Below are positions 26,101 through 41,100 of a stretch of 64,000 nt of DNA, in pieces; position 1 is the first letter of the stretch, and each line of letters opens with the position of its first letter. The position numbers and the translations under genes are program-made. The stretch is from Patiria miniata. Its lineage: Eukaryota; Echinodermata; Asteroidea; Valvatida; Asterinidae. The notes below the pieces were generated by a model, which saw only the letters and a program-made list of their open reading frames with translations, was not told where the DNA came from and searched no databases. The stretch is from NCBI RefSeq assembly GCF_015706575.1, contig NW_024037053.1, positions 2,728,001-2,792,000 on the forward strand, read 5' to 3'.

Positions 26101-29100
26101 AGAAAACCTCTTAAACTGAACAGTGTCTTCCTGAAATGACATCACAGCAACGACACTCTCCAAGAAAACCAATCATATTCTTGTAGTCTTGTTCCCCGAC
26201 CCCACTTAAGATGAAACAGAGCAAGTTATAGACTTTGGGAAGATCAGAGAATCAGTCTAGCAGGCTTGTAGTCTTGACAGGTGTGTAATCAATCGCAAAA
26301 AAAAAATGCAGACAAACTGAATATGAAAAATTAGGAGCACTTTTTGAGAAAAAAAACAACAGTTTTCTCCAACACTGGTCGGCTGACCAGCATTGGAAAA
26401 ATACAGTTTTTCTTGAAAATGCCAGCACACCAGGAGCCACAACTTTACAGGATGCTTTAGACTGTCATTCCCTAACAATCCAGTAAGGTATTTCGTGATA
26501 ACTTGATCATTTCATTTTGTGATGTTTGCAAATGTTGTATTTTCCCTTTGAATCACGACGCTGAAGTAATGAATGCATAAGGCCCAACCAAAAAAAAATA
26601 TTCGGTCTCTGGTCAGACCAAAGTTCCGGAATTGACGCGGGGACGCGGCTTTTTTTTTTTTTTTTTTTTTTTTTTTTCTCTTTCTTCAAGCTTGGATTGT
26701 ACAGACAAGGTGGGGTACTATTTTGTTTTTTTGGTGTCCTCATGTACATTGGTGTCCTCCATAATTTGCCTTAGTGCTCTCGATCATTTGCCTTGGTGCA
26801 ATTTCCCATTCCTTGGTGCTCTTTGGTAAAAAAAAATTGAGGAGGTGCAGCAATAGAGGGCGCTGTTGGAGCTACCGCAGAACATTTTTGAAAAAAAAAA
26901 AAGATTGACGTGCATGATTAAAATCGACGCGCGCGCTGACCAGAGACCGACTTCTTTTTTTTTTGGCCTAACACTCACATTCGTCCTTGTGCACACCTGG
27001 ACTTGTTGACAGCCAATGAGTGGTTGCGTGTCATGTTCTGTTTACATTAATTGAATGTCGGGGAACATCCACAAAGAAAATGCCCAACAAATCAAATTAA
27101 TGAACTAAATTAAATTATACCTATCGATGACGAGGGAAAATGAATCAGTTTATTCAAGCAAAAAGCTAGGACGTACAAACATCTGCAGTTTGTCACGAAG
27201 TCTCATTATGCAATAAGAAAAGGATGCGAAAACAAAGATTCAAGGATGCGAAAGAAATGGTGTGGCATGGTATAAGCAGTCGTTTAGTTCTTGATTTATA
27301 CATACGGAAATTGTATTTTTGACGAGTAATATAACAGCTGGGGGGGGGGGGGGGGAAGAAGGAATAAACAGCTTCTGCTTACTCAGAAAAAGGGGGAAAA
27401 CAGTGGCACACCCAGGATTTGGCGGGGGGGGGGGGGCTCAATTTTTTCTCTCAAAAACTGTTGCCCAAAATTTTTGGCCGCAATTTTAGGCCACATACAG
27501 ATCACCAAGGTAAAATCGTGGGACTAAAAGAAAAAAATTACCCCCCCCCCTTGGGTGCGCTACTGGGGGGAAACCCAATCATTCAAAATGTCACCTGTTA
27601 TAAAAAGAAAGATTGAATATCTGTATTGTAAAACACATCAGCTTTTCACATTGGTGATGATATAGATTTACGAGGCTCTTTGGAAAAATGAGACAGAACT
27701 GGGCACAAACGGTAGTAAAGAAAAAAGGCAAAAAAACCTGAATTGGGTGACTTTTTTTTTGATTTTACATTTGTTGATATTTGTAACCTTTGATATGTCT
27801 ACTGCACTTATTGTAAAGAAATATTTTAACAATCATGGTATAAAAACATTTTTTTTAAGGAAAAACAATTCGCAGAGCATTTTCAAGACTAAAGAAACTC
27901 TAAATTTAAAGGCCTTTTCTCATTATTTTACTTTTTTATATGTCTATTGACACAAACTTTAAACAGCCATAACTTGTCAACAGAATGTCCAATCGGAGTG
28001 CAACAAACAGTAGGCCCTATTTCACTCTTTTTCCTAAAACCTGCAAACCCTCATTTCGACCTCTGCCCAGTTCTGTGTCATTTCGCCAGGATGCCTCACA
28101 TTTATGCATTCAGTTTCAATACTGAGTAAACATAGCGTACCAATATGCACAGCTTGGAATGGTGTAGAAGAACTAGTCTCTGTTGATCAGGAAGCGTTCT
28201 GTTTAGCCAAGAGCAATACAAAGCTCCCTGGATCACCAAGGGGGCTAGTTTTGCCGTACCAATATAGTAGTCAATATTTGTTTCATAACTCATTTTGTTT
28301 GAGACATTATCGTTGTGATTCAAACCGGTGGTTGTTAAAGGTAGAGAACATTGTTGATCATTTGCAGCTATCCAAAATGTAACTGATGATATAATTGTTG
28401 AAAGCATACTTGGTTTAAAGATAGTAATGGCACTAAACTCCCTGTGAAATTGTTCCTTCTGGCATGCTGTCATTTTGATGAAAACAATAAAAGAAGGTCT
28501 TCCGAAGATGCGTCAAATGACGCATTTTTGGAAATTTTTGTTAGTAGTTGGTTTGTTATTCGGCAAATCTGTTAATAGGTGCGCGCAAGCATTGATATGA
28601 TGCACATGTGCATGCGGTTGCGATTATTCATCTGTTTGTGACATCGTGTAGCGCAGCATAGCAATCGGCTGAATGAGAACGTGTCCGGGATGCTGATTTC
28701 AGTCGCAATTCAAAACATGACTCGGCAACTTTTGAATTGAAATCGAGATCCTAAAATATTGTTTTCTTTGACTATACAGCATTCACTGAGCAGAAAATTT
28801 GTTAAGTTAGTTGTTAAGCACCCATCTTTATATTTATACTTTTGTTGAGCACTTCAAACGAAACAAAATGCACAAACGCCGAGTGATCTACCCTACCTTT
28901 AATACACACCTGACACATTCTTCAATGATTATACACACACAGACAATGACAAATTACTAGGTTGTGGGTGAATTTCCTGGTTGTAGTTAGGCAAACTGTG
29001 ACTCCCCCCCCCCAAAAAAAACCCCCTGCAGCCCGCTTGCTTTTGCCCTAGGTAACTTCAGCTTGCGCAATCTTGTAAGTCAACATCACCAGGCCCGATT

Positions 29101-32100
29101 GGTCGATCTTAAGTTAAGGTGCAGCTTCTGTTTTCCTAAGATAAAAATTGATCCGTGTAATAAAACGCTGGATCACCGGACGCATCACTGCAGAGACGTG
29201 ATTTTATATTTGTTTTTGGTAATGAAACCATTCCGGGAAATTTCAATCTTGTTGTACTATGCGGCTCGTAAGCCTGAGGAAACCTATACAAGATGAGTCA
29301 AAAAGAAAGTGACTAAATAAGAAGAAATATTTTTAAAATGATACGCTTGCTCCTTTAATAAAAAAAATAGGGATATCATTCACGTTATTGACTAGTAACT
29401 GTGAAAATTTCATGTAATTTGCATACTCTATTCCCAAGTTATGTATGTCTATAAAAAGATCACAAACCTCGGCTGACCTCGGCAGTGACTGAAACGGTTC
29501 ACACAATCATTTATATTTCCGTACTTTGCTTTCGCGTACAAATAAACGCAGTCTCACGCGCACGGCAGACTCCACGTCGTTTAAACCAGACTTTAAATGC
29601 ATTTCCAAATTCTTGGTTTCATCATCGGCTTTGGGTGATTTCTTAAGCCCTTGGTGGAACTCCGGCTATGTTTATGTCCTGCTCTCCTTTCCTAAATTTA
29701 TGTCCTGTGAATAATACAAGAAATGTTCTGCTACTGTAACCAGGGATTTTCCCGAACTGTAAGTAGAGTCATGAAATTGAAGGCTTATTATCCACAAACA
29801 TCGGCCCAAGTTGGATTCCAACCTGGGTCAAAGAGTTGAAAGCTCAAGAACACAAGTGCAAGCCTCCAGATTTGTCGTCAATTATAGATGATTATTATCA
29901 AGTTTTCACTATTATTCAAAATTCTCAATTACAACCTTTTAAGTTGATGTGAATCATATCCATATGAAATATTCACGACCCACGTACAACGGGCATAAAC
30001 GTGTACCTCTGACATTTTTCGAAACCAAATCTCGGTATAACATCTTCTCTGGATATGAAGAGTTCAGATCCAAAAAGGGGATATTTTACACTGTTTTTGC
30101 AGCTGATAGCTGCACCATCTACATACATGTACAAGCATGGGTAGAGGTGCATACACTTTGTCAGATAGAGTAAATGACAATAAAACAAGAATAATAACAA
30201 TAATAAGTATTAATTTCATGAGGTATTTTGCACCTGTTCCGTCTTTAAGCGAGGGCAGGCTTTGATGTAATGACAGATGATTGTGTGCATGGGGAATTTG
30301 CTCTCGAACTTCTGATTAATTTGTAAAAAAAAAAAAGTAATATTTTTTTACTTTTTTTTTATTATTTTTTTTATTAAAGGAGCAATGCGTAAAAAAAAAA
30401 AAACCCGCAATATTTTACGAATTTTTACGTTAATTTCGCTAATTTTTTTACTCAAGCGCCCTGTAAACAAAGACGTTGACAAAATGGGGGAACCGCCAAC
30501 ATAGGGCTGGATAGCTCAGTTGGTAGAGCACCGCAATTCAGTCCGGAGGTCGCAGGTGCTAACCCCGCTCCAGTCAATTTCTTTGTTCGACTTTAAAATA
30601 AACCGACAAAGAAGTTAGAAACTCGCCATCAATCACAGGAAACCTTGAATACTTTTTACTAAAGATCAAGAAAAGTTGGAAATAAGAATAATTTGGGGAA
30701 AACCTTTAAAAGTACTTCATGATTGAGCATTTATTCATGTAGTAGGAGAAGTATAAAGTGTACTTTGATGGTAATTTTTAAATTTTGTTTTATCAATTAT
30801 TTTTTTTTTTTTTAAATCAAAAGGCTTGTGAGCAAGTTACCATATTTTGACAGATATTTCAAATTCACGTCACGATACTCTATATTACATTGTACAAGCA
30901 GCATTTTGTAACTCATCAAATTTTGCATGTAAAGTTCCATGTATGGGCCTATTACTAATACACGGGGGTGGGGTACAAAAACAAAATCAATGCTCCTTGT
31001 CCATTTTATGCAGTCTTCTGTAATGTACATTTATTTCCAACAAAAAGATATACAACTCTTGAAGTCCTTTAAAATAACAAAAATGTCCATTTCACGCCCT
31101 TGGACGTGCACCCTACCTGAACCGGCCTAATGAATTAACCAGCCCCCTCGGAACTTGTCGTCTTAACACGGAGCCATATGTGATTAATCTAATCATCTCC
31201 GCTAAAAACGCTTTGATTATCCGAATTAAAATTAAAAGCCCGGACAAGAACGAAAAAAAACACAAAATGTGTGCAGAAACCGAGGGGGGCTAATAACGGG
31301 AGACGATGTGTGATATTTTAAGGTACGGTCGGCTAAGTCCGTCCGAGTGAGTGATTTGATTTTCCTCCGTTAAGGCACGGTGGGGTGAGCACAACGGGCG
31401 GGTAGCAGCTTCTCGCAAACAGAGGCAAGCTCCCCGGGGACCCTGAACGGTGGCCGGCGAGGTTACAGATTTTAATACAACGACCGAGCGTGTGAATAAG
31501 TGCTCATTAAAATTGCGAGTGGCCTGGTTTCTCAGCAAAGGTTGATATAAGAAGGACTGATTATAGTTTTGGCGTATTTGGTGTCCAAGATACTGAAGCA
31601 ATATGTTTTATTTTGTGTGTGTGGAGATTACGATCATTTTCAACATAACCCATCTCTTCCTTCTCAGTTACCTACTTACAACTTGTAATATCAAATTGAG
31701 ATCAGCAATCGTTGCAGTAAATTGCCATGGGACAAAAAGATACCGAGTTTTCTCAAATCAAGCCCTTTTCACACTAGACAGGTCTCGGGGTTGATGCAGG
31801 GTTGACGCAGGGTTGAAAACATGCTTCGTTTCACACTTGCGTCAACCCTGAGATTGATTTCCCCCCGGGTTGAACTCAACCCTGCTCCAGACCAGGGTTG
31901 AGATTTTTTTCAACCCGGGTTGAAAATTCTTGCCAGGGTTCAAAACAGTAGTAACTTAGCATGATAAGCTTGATTTGCATGAAATAAGTGTGAAACGATA
32001 CGAGGTTGAACGCTGGGTTGAAAAATAAAAATCAACCCGGGGCGGCACTGGGTTCACCCAGGGTTGAACCCAGTGCCGCCCCGGGTTAATTTTTTTATAT

Positions 32101-35100
32101 TTTTCAACCCAGCGTTCAACCCCGTATCGTTTCACGTTTGTTTCGTGCAAACCGAGCTTGTTTTGCTCGGCTACTACTGTTTTGAACCCTGGCGAGAGTT
32201 TCAACCCGGTCTGGAGCAGAGTTGAGTTCAACCAGGGGCGAAATCAATCTCGGGGTTGGCGCAGGGTTGAATATTTTCAATTGAGGAGCGCCTCGTGTTT
32301 TCATCCCTGCGTCAACCCTGAGACTTGTCTAGTGTGAAAAGGCCTTCAAACCCAGGTACCGGTAGCGGAGGTGAACAGGACTTCTTTCCTTAGCGGATTC
32401 TTCGCCAGCGTCTTTCTTCTTTACTTCCAAGACTCAAACGTTAACTATTATTACCGTCATTTTCCTTCGTTCTTCAGGTGTTCAGTGCAGTCCTTACAGC
32501 GTCGTCACGTGGCCATCGCCAGGCTGAAGCACGCAGCCAATCTGGGCCGCACCAGCCAGGAGACGCGGTTCTTCTGCCTGGTCATGGCACCGATGCGAGA
32601 GAAGGGGACCAAGAACGCGCTGGAGACGGCGCGGACGTTCGCCACCATCCTGGCCGATATCGACTGCAGGCAGTTGCTACAGAACTCTAAGACAGGTGTG
32701 GTATACAGACGAATCCTGGCTATAGATTCTAGGCATAGGTACCCCTTTCAATAGTTATAAAGAAAAAGTATGATGAGACTCCTGCAGCCGATTTCACGAC
32801 ACAGTGTGTAACTTACCGGTACGCCCTGCGTAGGACTTATGCAACAAATTTGTTGCCGAGCTGCGCAATAAACTGACAATCGATTTCACGAAAGTAAGCG
32901 TAGCTGCGCAATGTTTCAAATACCCTAAACATCTCGGACGAGGATAGTAACAGCATTTACGATGGCTGTTTGTGTATATGATTTTGTTCGTACATGAAAC
33001 AGTCATTGAATAAAATTTTTTTTTGTCCGACTTTCTTTGGAATTGTGCAGCAACTCTAAAAATTCTGGCAGGAGTAAAACAGCAATGCTTCTATGTGTCT
33101 TGTATCAACCTTGTGCAATGACAGGCTCAACAACGATCACGATGTGCTATTATAAAATAGTTCATTTTCAGTTGCTACACTACAACCTACATGTAGGCCA
33201 CCTAAAATGATTGCGCAAGTTAAGCCATAATTTGTTGCGCAAGTCGCGGACTTATGGAACTTTTGTGAAATCGTCGTAACTGAAATGTTGCGCATGCAGC
33301 GTGAAATGTTGCACAACTTACATGTATGCAATATAATGTGGCGCAAGACCGCAAGTGGACCTAAACCATTGCGTAAAGTTTCGTGAAATCGGCTGCAGCT
33401 TAATTTAGTTTGCGACAAACGGGGAGTCTATATACTGACTAAAAATGATAGATCATACTCGTACAACTTTAAGGATTCTCTTTATTTTGGATTTTGCTTT
33501 TTGCTTCGGGAAAACAACCACTTCTTATCCTGTTTTTGTCCATATCGGAATTTATTTCATTTTTTTTTTCTTCAGAGGATGAGTTTAAGAGGATTCTCAA
33601 CTGTTATGCAAAGGAGTTGGCAATCCAGCAGAGTCATTCCTCAAGACATCGCCTCTCCAGACCGAGTGTTGTCGTCCCGTTTGATGGCTTCGACGTGGTG
33701 AGCAAGTTTTTTCCTTTTCAAAAATGCTCTTATATTGACCCAATGTTACAGCCATTCATAAATACCTAAGACAGTTTACCCATTCCTATTGGTCGAGAGC
33801 CCGTCATGTGGATGGTTTGAAATCGCTGATAAAACACCCCCACCTTTTGCTCGGGCCATTATCAGCATCAAGGCCCCTAGCGGGTCTTAAACGTACTTGT
33901 TCAAAACTGGCCAAGCAGACATTTATTTCCTTTATAATGAAAGAACCTTTTATCACATTGTATGCATACATGTATTTGCGAGATAAAACTAGTTTTCAAA
34001 ACAACTGCTGTTATCGTGGAAACGCCAGCGGCGCATTTCTGTGTACAACTTCCTCTTCAGATGTCGCGACCGATAGTGCCAGTACCATTAGCACATGTCC
34101 GACGGACCAAACTCAAAACAAAATCTGGTATGCAATTACAGGATGTATAAATAACCCCTTCCATTCGGCGCAATCGATCCACTTCAGCTGACCGTCAAGT
34201 TCAGGTTATTCCGTTGCTTTGCCTCCGAGGCAAAATTAAACACGTACTTTCCGTATCCCCAAACAAAACCATATTTGGGTACAGATTTTAATTGAGTTGG
34301 ACCATAAGCTGAAAATCCCCCACAAAAAAATTAAAAATTACAAATTAAAAAAAAAAAGAAAAAAAGATTGATTTTTGTTTCTTGTTTGTTTACATTGCAC
34401 CTTGACCAACTGTTGGCTATTTTTTTGGTCGTGCCCGCTCTTTTGATTTATATTTTCCTCCCCGGTATTTTCGGAAATAGCAGAGAACAAAGGAAAGGGA
34501 ATTTATAAAGACGCAAGGTGTTTTTGGTCAATCGAAAGTGGCTAGATTGAGGGAACTATACAAGCTGACAAAATTGATTGCTGGATTGGCTGAATAAAAA
34601 GCCCCATCCAATGTCCCTGGCCATTGATTTGCCTGACAGTGGACATCACCTCAAGGCTGTGTTTCGTATTGTTGTATTTTAGTAGCCGAGGATTTTTTAA
34701 TTAAATTTTTTTTTTTTTTTTAAATGTGGTGATTGCTGAGATTGAAGCTACATTGAAAGGACCTTTAAAAAGTCCTTTTCCTTTTCGGGGCGATTCTTCA
34801 TAAATTGAAACTAAATTAATTTTTTTGGGGAAAAAAGTTGTTGATGTGATGTAATTAAAATGATTATTGTTCACTAAAGTGTTGTTAGTACATGTAAGTA
34901 AAGATGCACATTAGTTGGTCTTTCCTTGCATAAATTAGTATAATTTTCATTACAAAATGTCAACCATGTGACCGATCAAAATGTCACACACGTGACCACA
35001 GAACTATTCCCATTACAACTAAAGCAGAGGGTGTGCATTGTTTATGCAAGCTGTAAATCACAAAAGACTAGTCTTACTCCCAAATAAGTATGGGTGTGCG

Positions 35101-38100
35101 TGCGTGTCCTTAGAACTTTGGAGAAAAGCGTGAATTTCCGGTATGGGCCAAATAGCATTTTTACATCTGTTACACACATGACTAAACTTTGTTAAACCAT
35201 CCTAATATACAATGTATGACACAATTTGTGAAAGTAGAACTGTACTCTGAGGTAGGGAGTAAAAAGTACTAACCTGATGAATCAGTGAAAGTAATATGTC
35301 AGATGTAGTTAACAAGGGGTAAAGCTTCAAAAATCAGACGAGCCCAATTTTATGTCACACACATGACAAAGAATGGCCCTTCACTAGTTTAAATATCTGG
35401 TTACTCTATACACCAGTCGGGGCACGCTATCAATTATTCCAACATTGACATTTCACAATCTGAATAAAGCCCTATTATTTAAAACGTTTGAACGCTCTTT
35501 AATGGGATGTCCTTGACAAATATGAGTCATTCTTGCTCACCGTTTCATCATTCTATTTTAAAAAGTCGACTAGGTGTTAGCATATATTAATTAAATTTTG
35601 TAAATACATGTAAGCTATTTTTATTAAAACTATACCCACGTATCAGAAATGTTTTCAAAATTTGTTTTCTTCCTCGAAACGATAACTTTAGGCCAATGTT
35701 CGTCTTTAACGGCAACTATTTCCAGATGAAATACAAATTAACGCACGCATTAATGAGATAAGACGACCCTCAGACCGATCTTAGGTTAAGACGAGTTCAG
35801 CCGAAGTTAGGACATGTTGAACCTGTCTTAAGTTTGGTGAAATCGATCCTGGGACGAGTCGCAAGTTAAGACGAGTTACCCTCCCTAAGACGCGTTTTAG
35901 TGTTTCGTGAAATCGGCCCTTGAAAGGGCAGATTTCACAAATGACTGACTGACTGACCAATTAACTGATTAATTGATTAATTGACTTACTCAACGACTGA
36001 TTTAACTTTGCTTGACGTGCAGGGGAGTGGCTTTGCGAGGGGTCTCAGGGGAGACCTGAAGCGTCGAATCCCCCACTACCTGAGCGATTTCCGCGACGGT
36101 ATCGTCGGTCACAAGACCATACACAAGCTGATCTCCACGACACTCTTTCTATACTTTGCCTGCCTCCTGCCATCTATAGCATTCGGAGTTCTGAACGACA
36201 AGAACACACATGGAAAGATAGGTGAGGAACAGATTTGTTTTTTATTTATTTTTATTCTTGTTTTTGTACTTGAAAGCTACAGGGTTTTTCAAAAATGTGT
36301 AATCTATGACCTATTTGTACTTTTCTTCAGTTCATTGTATTTTGTGTTCTGTGTTATTGTAGTTTAACCCTACCAGTCCTAAATCCCCAAATTTAAATAT
36401 GTTTTTTCGCACACCGAAGGAAGTTAGAGCTTAAGGTAAATTACAACATTTGCTTTTGCTGTAATTTTCAGAAATGGATGGATTTGGGGGTTAGCATTTT
36501 ATAGCTAATATTGTCATACTGATCTGTTCAAAGTTTTGTGTTCATAGATGCTGGAAAAACCAAGAAAACAATTTTTTCTTGTGGTCTGGTTCCCTGACCC
36601 TACTTCAGACGAAACGGACCAATTTATAGACCTTGGGGAATTGTCGGGTCAGGGAACCAGACTAGCTGGCTTGCACCCGTTCACGGATGTGTAACCAATT
36701 GCAAATAAAATGTTGGCCAACTAAATTTGGTAAATTGGGGCAGTATTTGTTTTTCCAACAATGTTCGGCCGACCATAGTTGGAAATTGATACAAAAATTC
36801 CACTTTTCTTGAAAATGACAGCACATGTATGTATTTAATTCAAAACATTCACCAAAATGTCGAACTAAAAAATTTTTAAAAAAATCTGAAACACCTCAAG
36901 GGCAAACTCAGATTGAATGTCATTGACGGGCATAATTTCAAGTGCGATGGATCAGTCCATAAAACAGGAGACTTATAACGTCATTCCAATAATTTGATCA
37001 AGGTCGCTAATCAAGCAATTTGCAGAGTCTGCCACACGTCATGTTCTAAAAAGAGGGGGAGGGGGAACTCCAGTGATGAAGCCGCGCATACGGGACGAAG
37101 TGCGCTGCGTGCCGATGAATATATTTCCCACTGTGTCTTCAATCTTTGCGGAGATAGCGAGAGACACTCTACGCTCGTTTCCTGTACGTCAAGAGCTTCC
37201 GGTGTCACAAATACGACGCCGCTCTAGCGGAGAATCTGAAAGGATAAGTACGCCGAGCGTTGTTTTTAGTTAATGACCCGTTTGATATTTGGATAAAAAA
37301 ACAGCGGGCAAGAATTATGATTATTGGAAAGTGTGAAAGATTTGTTGTGACTGGACACTGGACGGCCGGGATTCATCTGTGAATTTACAAGTTTGCCTCT
37401 GAAGAAGATCAAAATGTCAGGCTGCTTAAATTGTTTGATTTGTATTCCAGGTCAATCCAATCAGAAAGCAATTTGCAGCGTTTTTATTTATTTTCATTAA
37501 AAAACAAATCTAGTCTATTCTGACGACTCTCAATGTATTAAGTAAGATTTGAGGCTTTGCATGGTGGAGATACTAAATAATGAAAGGTTGCGGAAACACC
37601 ATGTGCGAATAATTTCTCAACTAAGAGAATGGTTCTGAAAAGAACCAGAGGTATAAACTCACAATGTATTGTTCATTTTGCCCCTTACTTTTGTTTTAAA
37701 TGGTTTGAATATGTTTTAAATCTAATTTAAGAGATTGATTAGCAATGCATCTTTTTTTGTCATTTTCTGTAAAAGTTGAGAGAAAAAGATACTATGTACA
37801 ATCATGTACAAGCCAATATTCTCAAGTTATGTTTTCGATCAAAAGGTGTTTCTGTTTCTGAAATTTTTGCCGTTTTCCCCAGATTGTGATAAGCTCCAGA
37901 ATTGTAAATTTATTCATGGTGTTTTGAAGGATTTTCGATTGATTCATGCATTTATCACAATTTATTTGATGTGGTTGCCAGGCGCATTTGCCAAACACTT
38001 CAAACAGTACAAGAGTGCTGTGGAAAAAGAAGTGTGAATAATAGCATATTCATTTAAACATAGAATCTCTAAAAGCTGTGAGATCTTAAAAGACAGTCAA

Positions 38101-41100
38101 TATTATCAGAAAATTGTGGGGAGTTGTTTTATTGAAAAAAAAACAACACAATTTCAATTTTCGAAGGGATGTTGTTATTTTGCTCATAATGTACAGGTTG
38201 TTTTATTCATTTATTCCCTTTTTTTTGGGGGGGGGGAGACGCAGTGTTCTGAATTCACTTTTTAAATATGTGAGGCATTCTCAGACATTCTGAGAATTGT
38301 AGACTAAGAAAAAGTTCCAATTTTGTTGACTAAGTTCCCAATGGGCTCCATGCGCTAATGAAAGAGGGCGCCCTTTTACCTAGCAACGACGTCCCATGGG
38401 CGGATATTTAGCTGGTTGACGCGCACCGTTCCTTGTGTGTGACGCACGTACACCAGGGGATTTGTACTATGTACAATGTACATGCAGTGGTACGGCCGCG
38501 CGTCGCGGCAAAATTGCAGTCAGGCAAGATGGCGCCGGTCGGTCACCCCAACTGTACTTTGTTTGCCGGTGAGGGGGTACTTGTGAACGGAGCGGATTGA
38601 TCAGACTTCTAATGGACTTGTAATGTTAGTGCGTACATGTACAATGTAGATGTACTCTCTTGCTCTAAAAAAGCACAAAGCATTCAGTCCTTTTCAGTTT
38701 CACGCCCCCACGAACACACAGGTGCATCCCTGAAGCAGGGATAATAAAATAGGGACATTGACGAACAGGAAGAATCGCTTTAACTAATGCACACAACCTA
38801 AATTTGGCTGAAAAGTTCAAGGGAATTCCAAAAAAAGTAGAGCAAAAAAAGAAAAAAAAAATGATGACAAAACATTGTTGACAGCCGTCGGAGATACTGA
38901 ATGAGTTGACATTTAGGTTTGTATTTCGCTCACGATCGGTGTTTCCGCAGCTTTAAAATGTCATGGGTGACACCATCCTTTTCCCGCATTCTTTAGCACG
39001 TTTACTGAGTTTATATTCTCATCTTTTAGGGCTGTGCATAGGAACCGGGTACCCGAGTACCCGACTGTGGATGTCAGGGACCGGTTCCAGATTATGGGAT
39101 TGGGTACCTGTAACCAACTTTAGAAATTACTTAGTAACTTCTCAGACAATGAAAAAAAGAAGGTTTTGAAGGCCATTTCTGGGAAATTTTCAAAACGAAA
39201 ACATATTTTGGCTATTAATGGGAATATACAACATTTGCTTTTGCTGCAATTTTCAGAAATAAATGGATTTGGAGGATTAGTATGTTATAAAATATTGTTA
39301 AACTGACTTGTTTCATGTTTTGGGCTTGTAGATGCTGGAAAAACCAAGAAAACCTATCATGTTCTTGTAGTCTGATTCCCTGACCCCACTTAAGATGAAA
39401 CGAAGCAATTTTGGGGAATTGTAAGGTCAGAGAATCAGTCTAGCAGGCTTGTACCCCTTCACAGGTGTGTGATCAATTGCAAAGAAAAGTCAGAATAACT
39501 AAATATGAAAAATTAAGAACAGTTTTTGAAAAAAAGCCAGTTTTCTCCAACGCTGGTCGGCCGACCATCGTTGGAAAAATACAGTTTTTCTTGAAAATGT
39601 CAGCCCACCAGGAGCCACGATTTTAAAGGATGCTTTAGACTGTCAGTCCCTAACAATTCAGTAAGGTATTTCGTGGTAATTTGATCATTTCGTTTTTTGA
39701 TGTTTGCAAATGTTGTATTTTCCCTTTAAGCAAATACTTTCTTAGAAATTAGTATCAGCTGTTCATATACATGTTAATGTCATTACGATGATCATCACCT
39801 TCATCCGTTGAACCTTCAACGCTACATGTGTACATCAACACATTCTGCCACATTTTGATAAACCCTCGAAAGAATCTGCATTGGAATTTTCGTTTAATGA
39901 CTTTTTATTTTGTAAAAGTGGGTTTGCATTCCATGCATGGGTCACTGGCTATTCATAAGATGGAATTTGCGTCGTCGGGGCGTTGTAAACGATTTGCTTT
40001 CATGTCAGTCAAATGGAACGCTTTGTAAACTGATTTAAAGGCTGAGTTGATCCTTGATTTGTGTTTTAAAAATTTTTTTATCAGTATTTCTTTTAAAATA
40101 GTCTTGCAGAGTAATGACAAATGTAATATGTTTCAGGGTTCCTAGCCACGCTGGAAATCAGGGAAAAACTTGAAATTGCATTTCCATTTTTCCAGTCGGG
40201 AAATTTTTTGGAAAAACACAAAAAAAAACTCAGGGAAAACTCAGGTCTTGTGAATTGTGCCATGCATCAAAGTTGTGTCCATTGAACGACTTGCTGTGGT
40301 GGCTTTTTAGCTTTAGTTTTAGGCAGTGTATTTACCGGTATGCCTTGCTGCAACCAGCAACCTTGTTAAAGTGACAATATTTCTCGTGGAATTGTGGAAT
40401 TTTTAAGGAAAATGTCAGGGAAAACTTAGGATAACCTTGCTAAAGTGACAATATTTCTCGTGGAATTTTAGATTTTTTAAGGGAAATGTCAGGGAAAACT
40501 GAGGATAAGCTTGTTAAAGTGACAATATTTCTCGTGGAATTGTGGAATTTTTAAGGAAAATGTCAGGGAAAACTTAGGATAACCTTGCTAAAGTGACAAT
40601 ATTTCTCGTGGAATTTTAGATTTTTTAAGGGAAATGTCAGGGAAAACTGAGGATAAGCTTGTTAAAGTGACAATATTTCTCGTGGAATTTTGGAATTTGT
40701 GAGGGAAATGTCAGGGAAAACTTAAGGAATATAAAAGTGCTGAGAACCCTGTTTTTGAATCCAAAAACCCAAAAGTTAAAGGGGCACTAGGGCCTGAAAT
40801 CCCCAACAATTTCATGTTTTGGGTTGTTAACTCATCCTATTTCAAACATCTGGTTGAAAGGAAACCAAGCTAATGTCTTACTGTTCCCGAGAAAAGATGA
40901 AAAAACCCTGCTTGTTTACATCGGACGTGACGGAGTATGAATACTTTTTTGTGTCGTTCTCAGTGTACGATACACGTTGCGTGTCTCAGGAACAGCAATG
41001 ACCAATCACCAATGCAAAAAAAGTGGTTTCTTCAACGTCCGCAAAAGGCGAACCCTCTATGAATGAAATCACAACTAGCATCCAAACAGCTCTTTTTAGA

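Noticed and set aside
30505-30575. Functional tRNA gene
   Set aside because: The acceptor stem is good but the anticodon stem does not pair, and the unit belongs to a dispersed SINE head family.
32478-32690. Second overlapping frame (70 residues) in the GC-rich exon
   Set aside because: It is an out-of-frame shadow; the phase-consistent frame gives the conserved protein.
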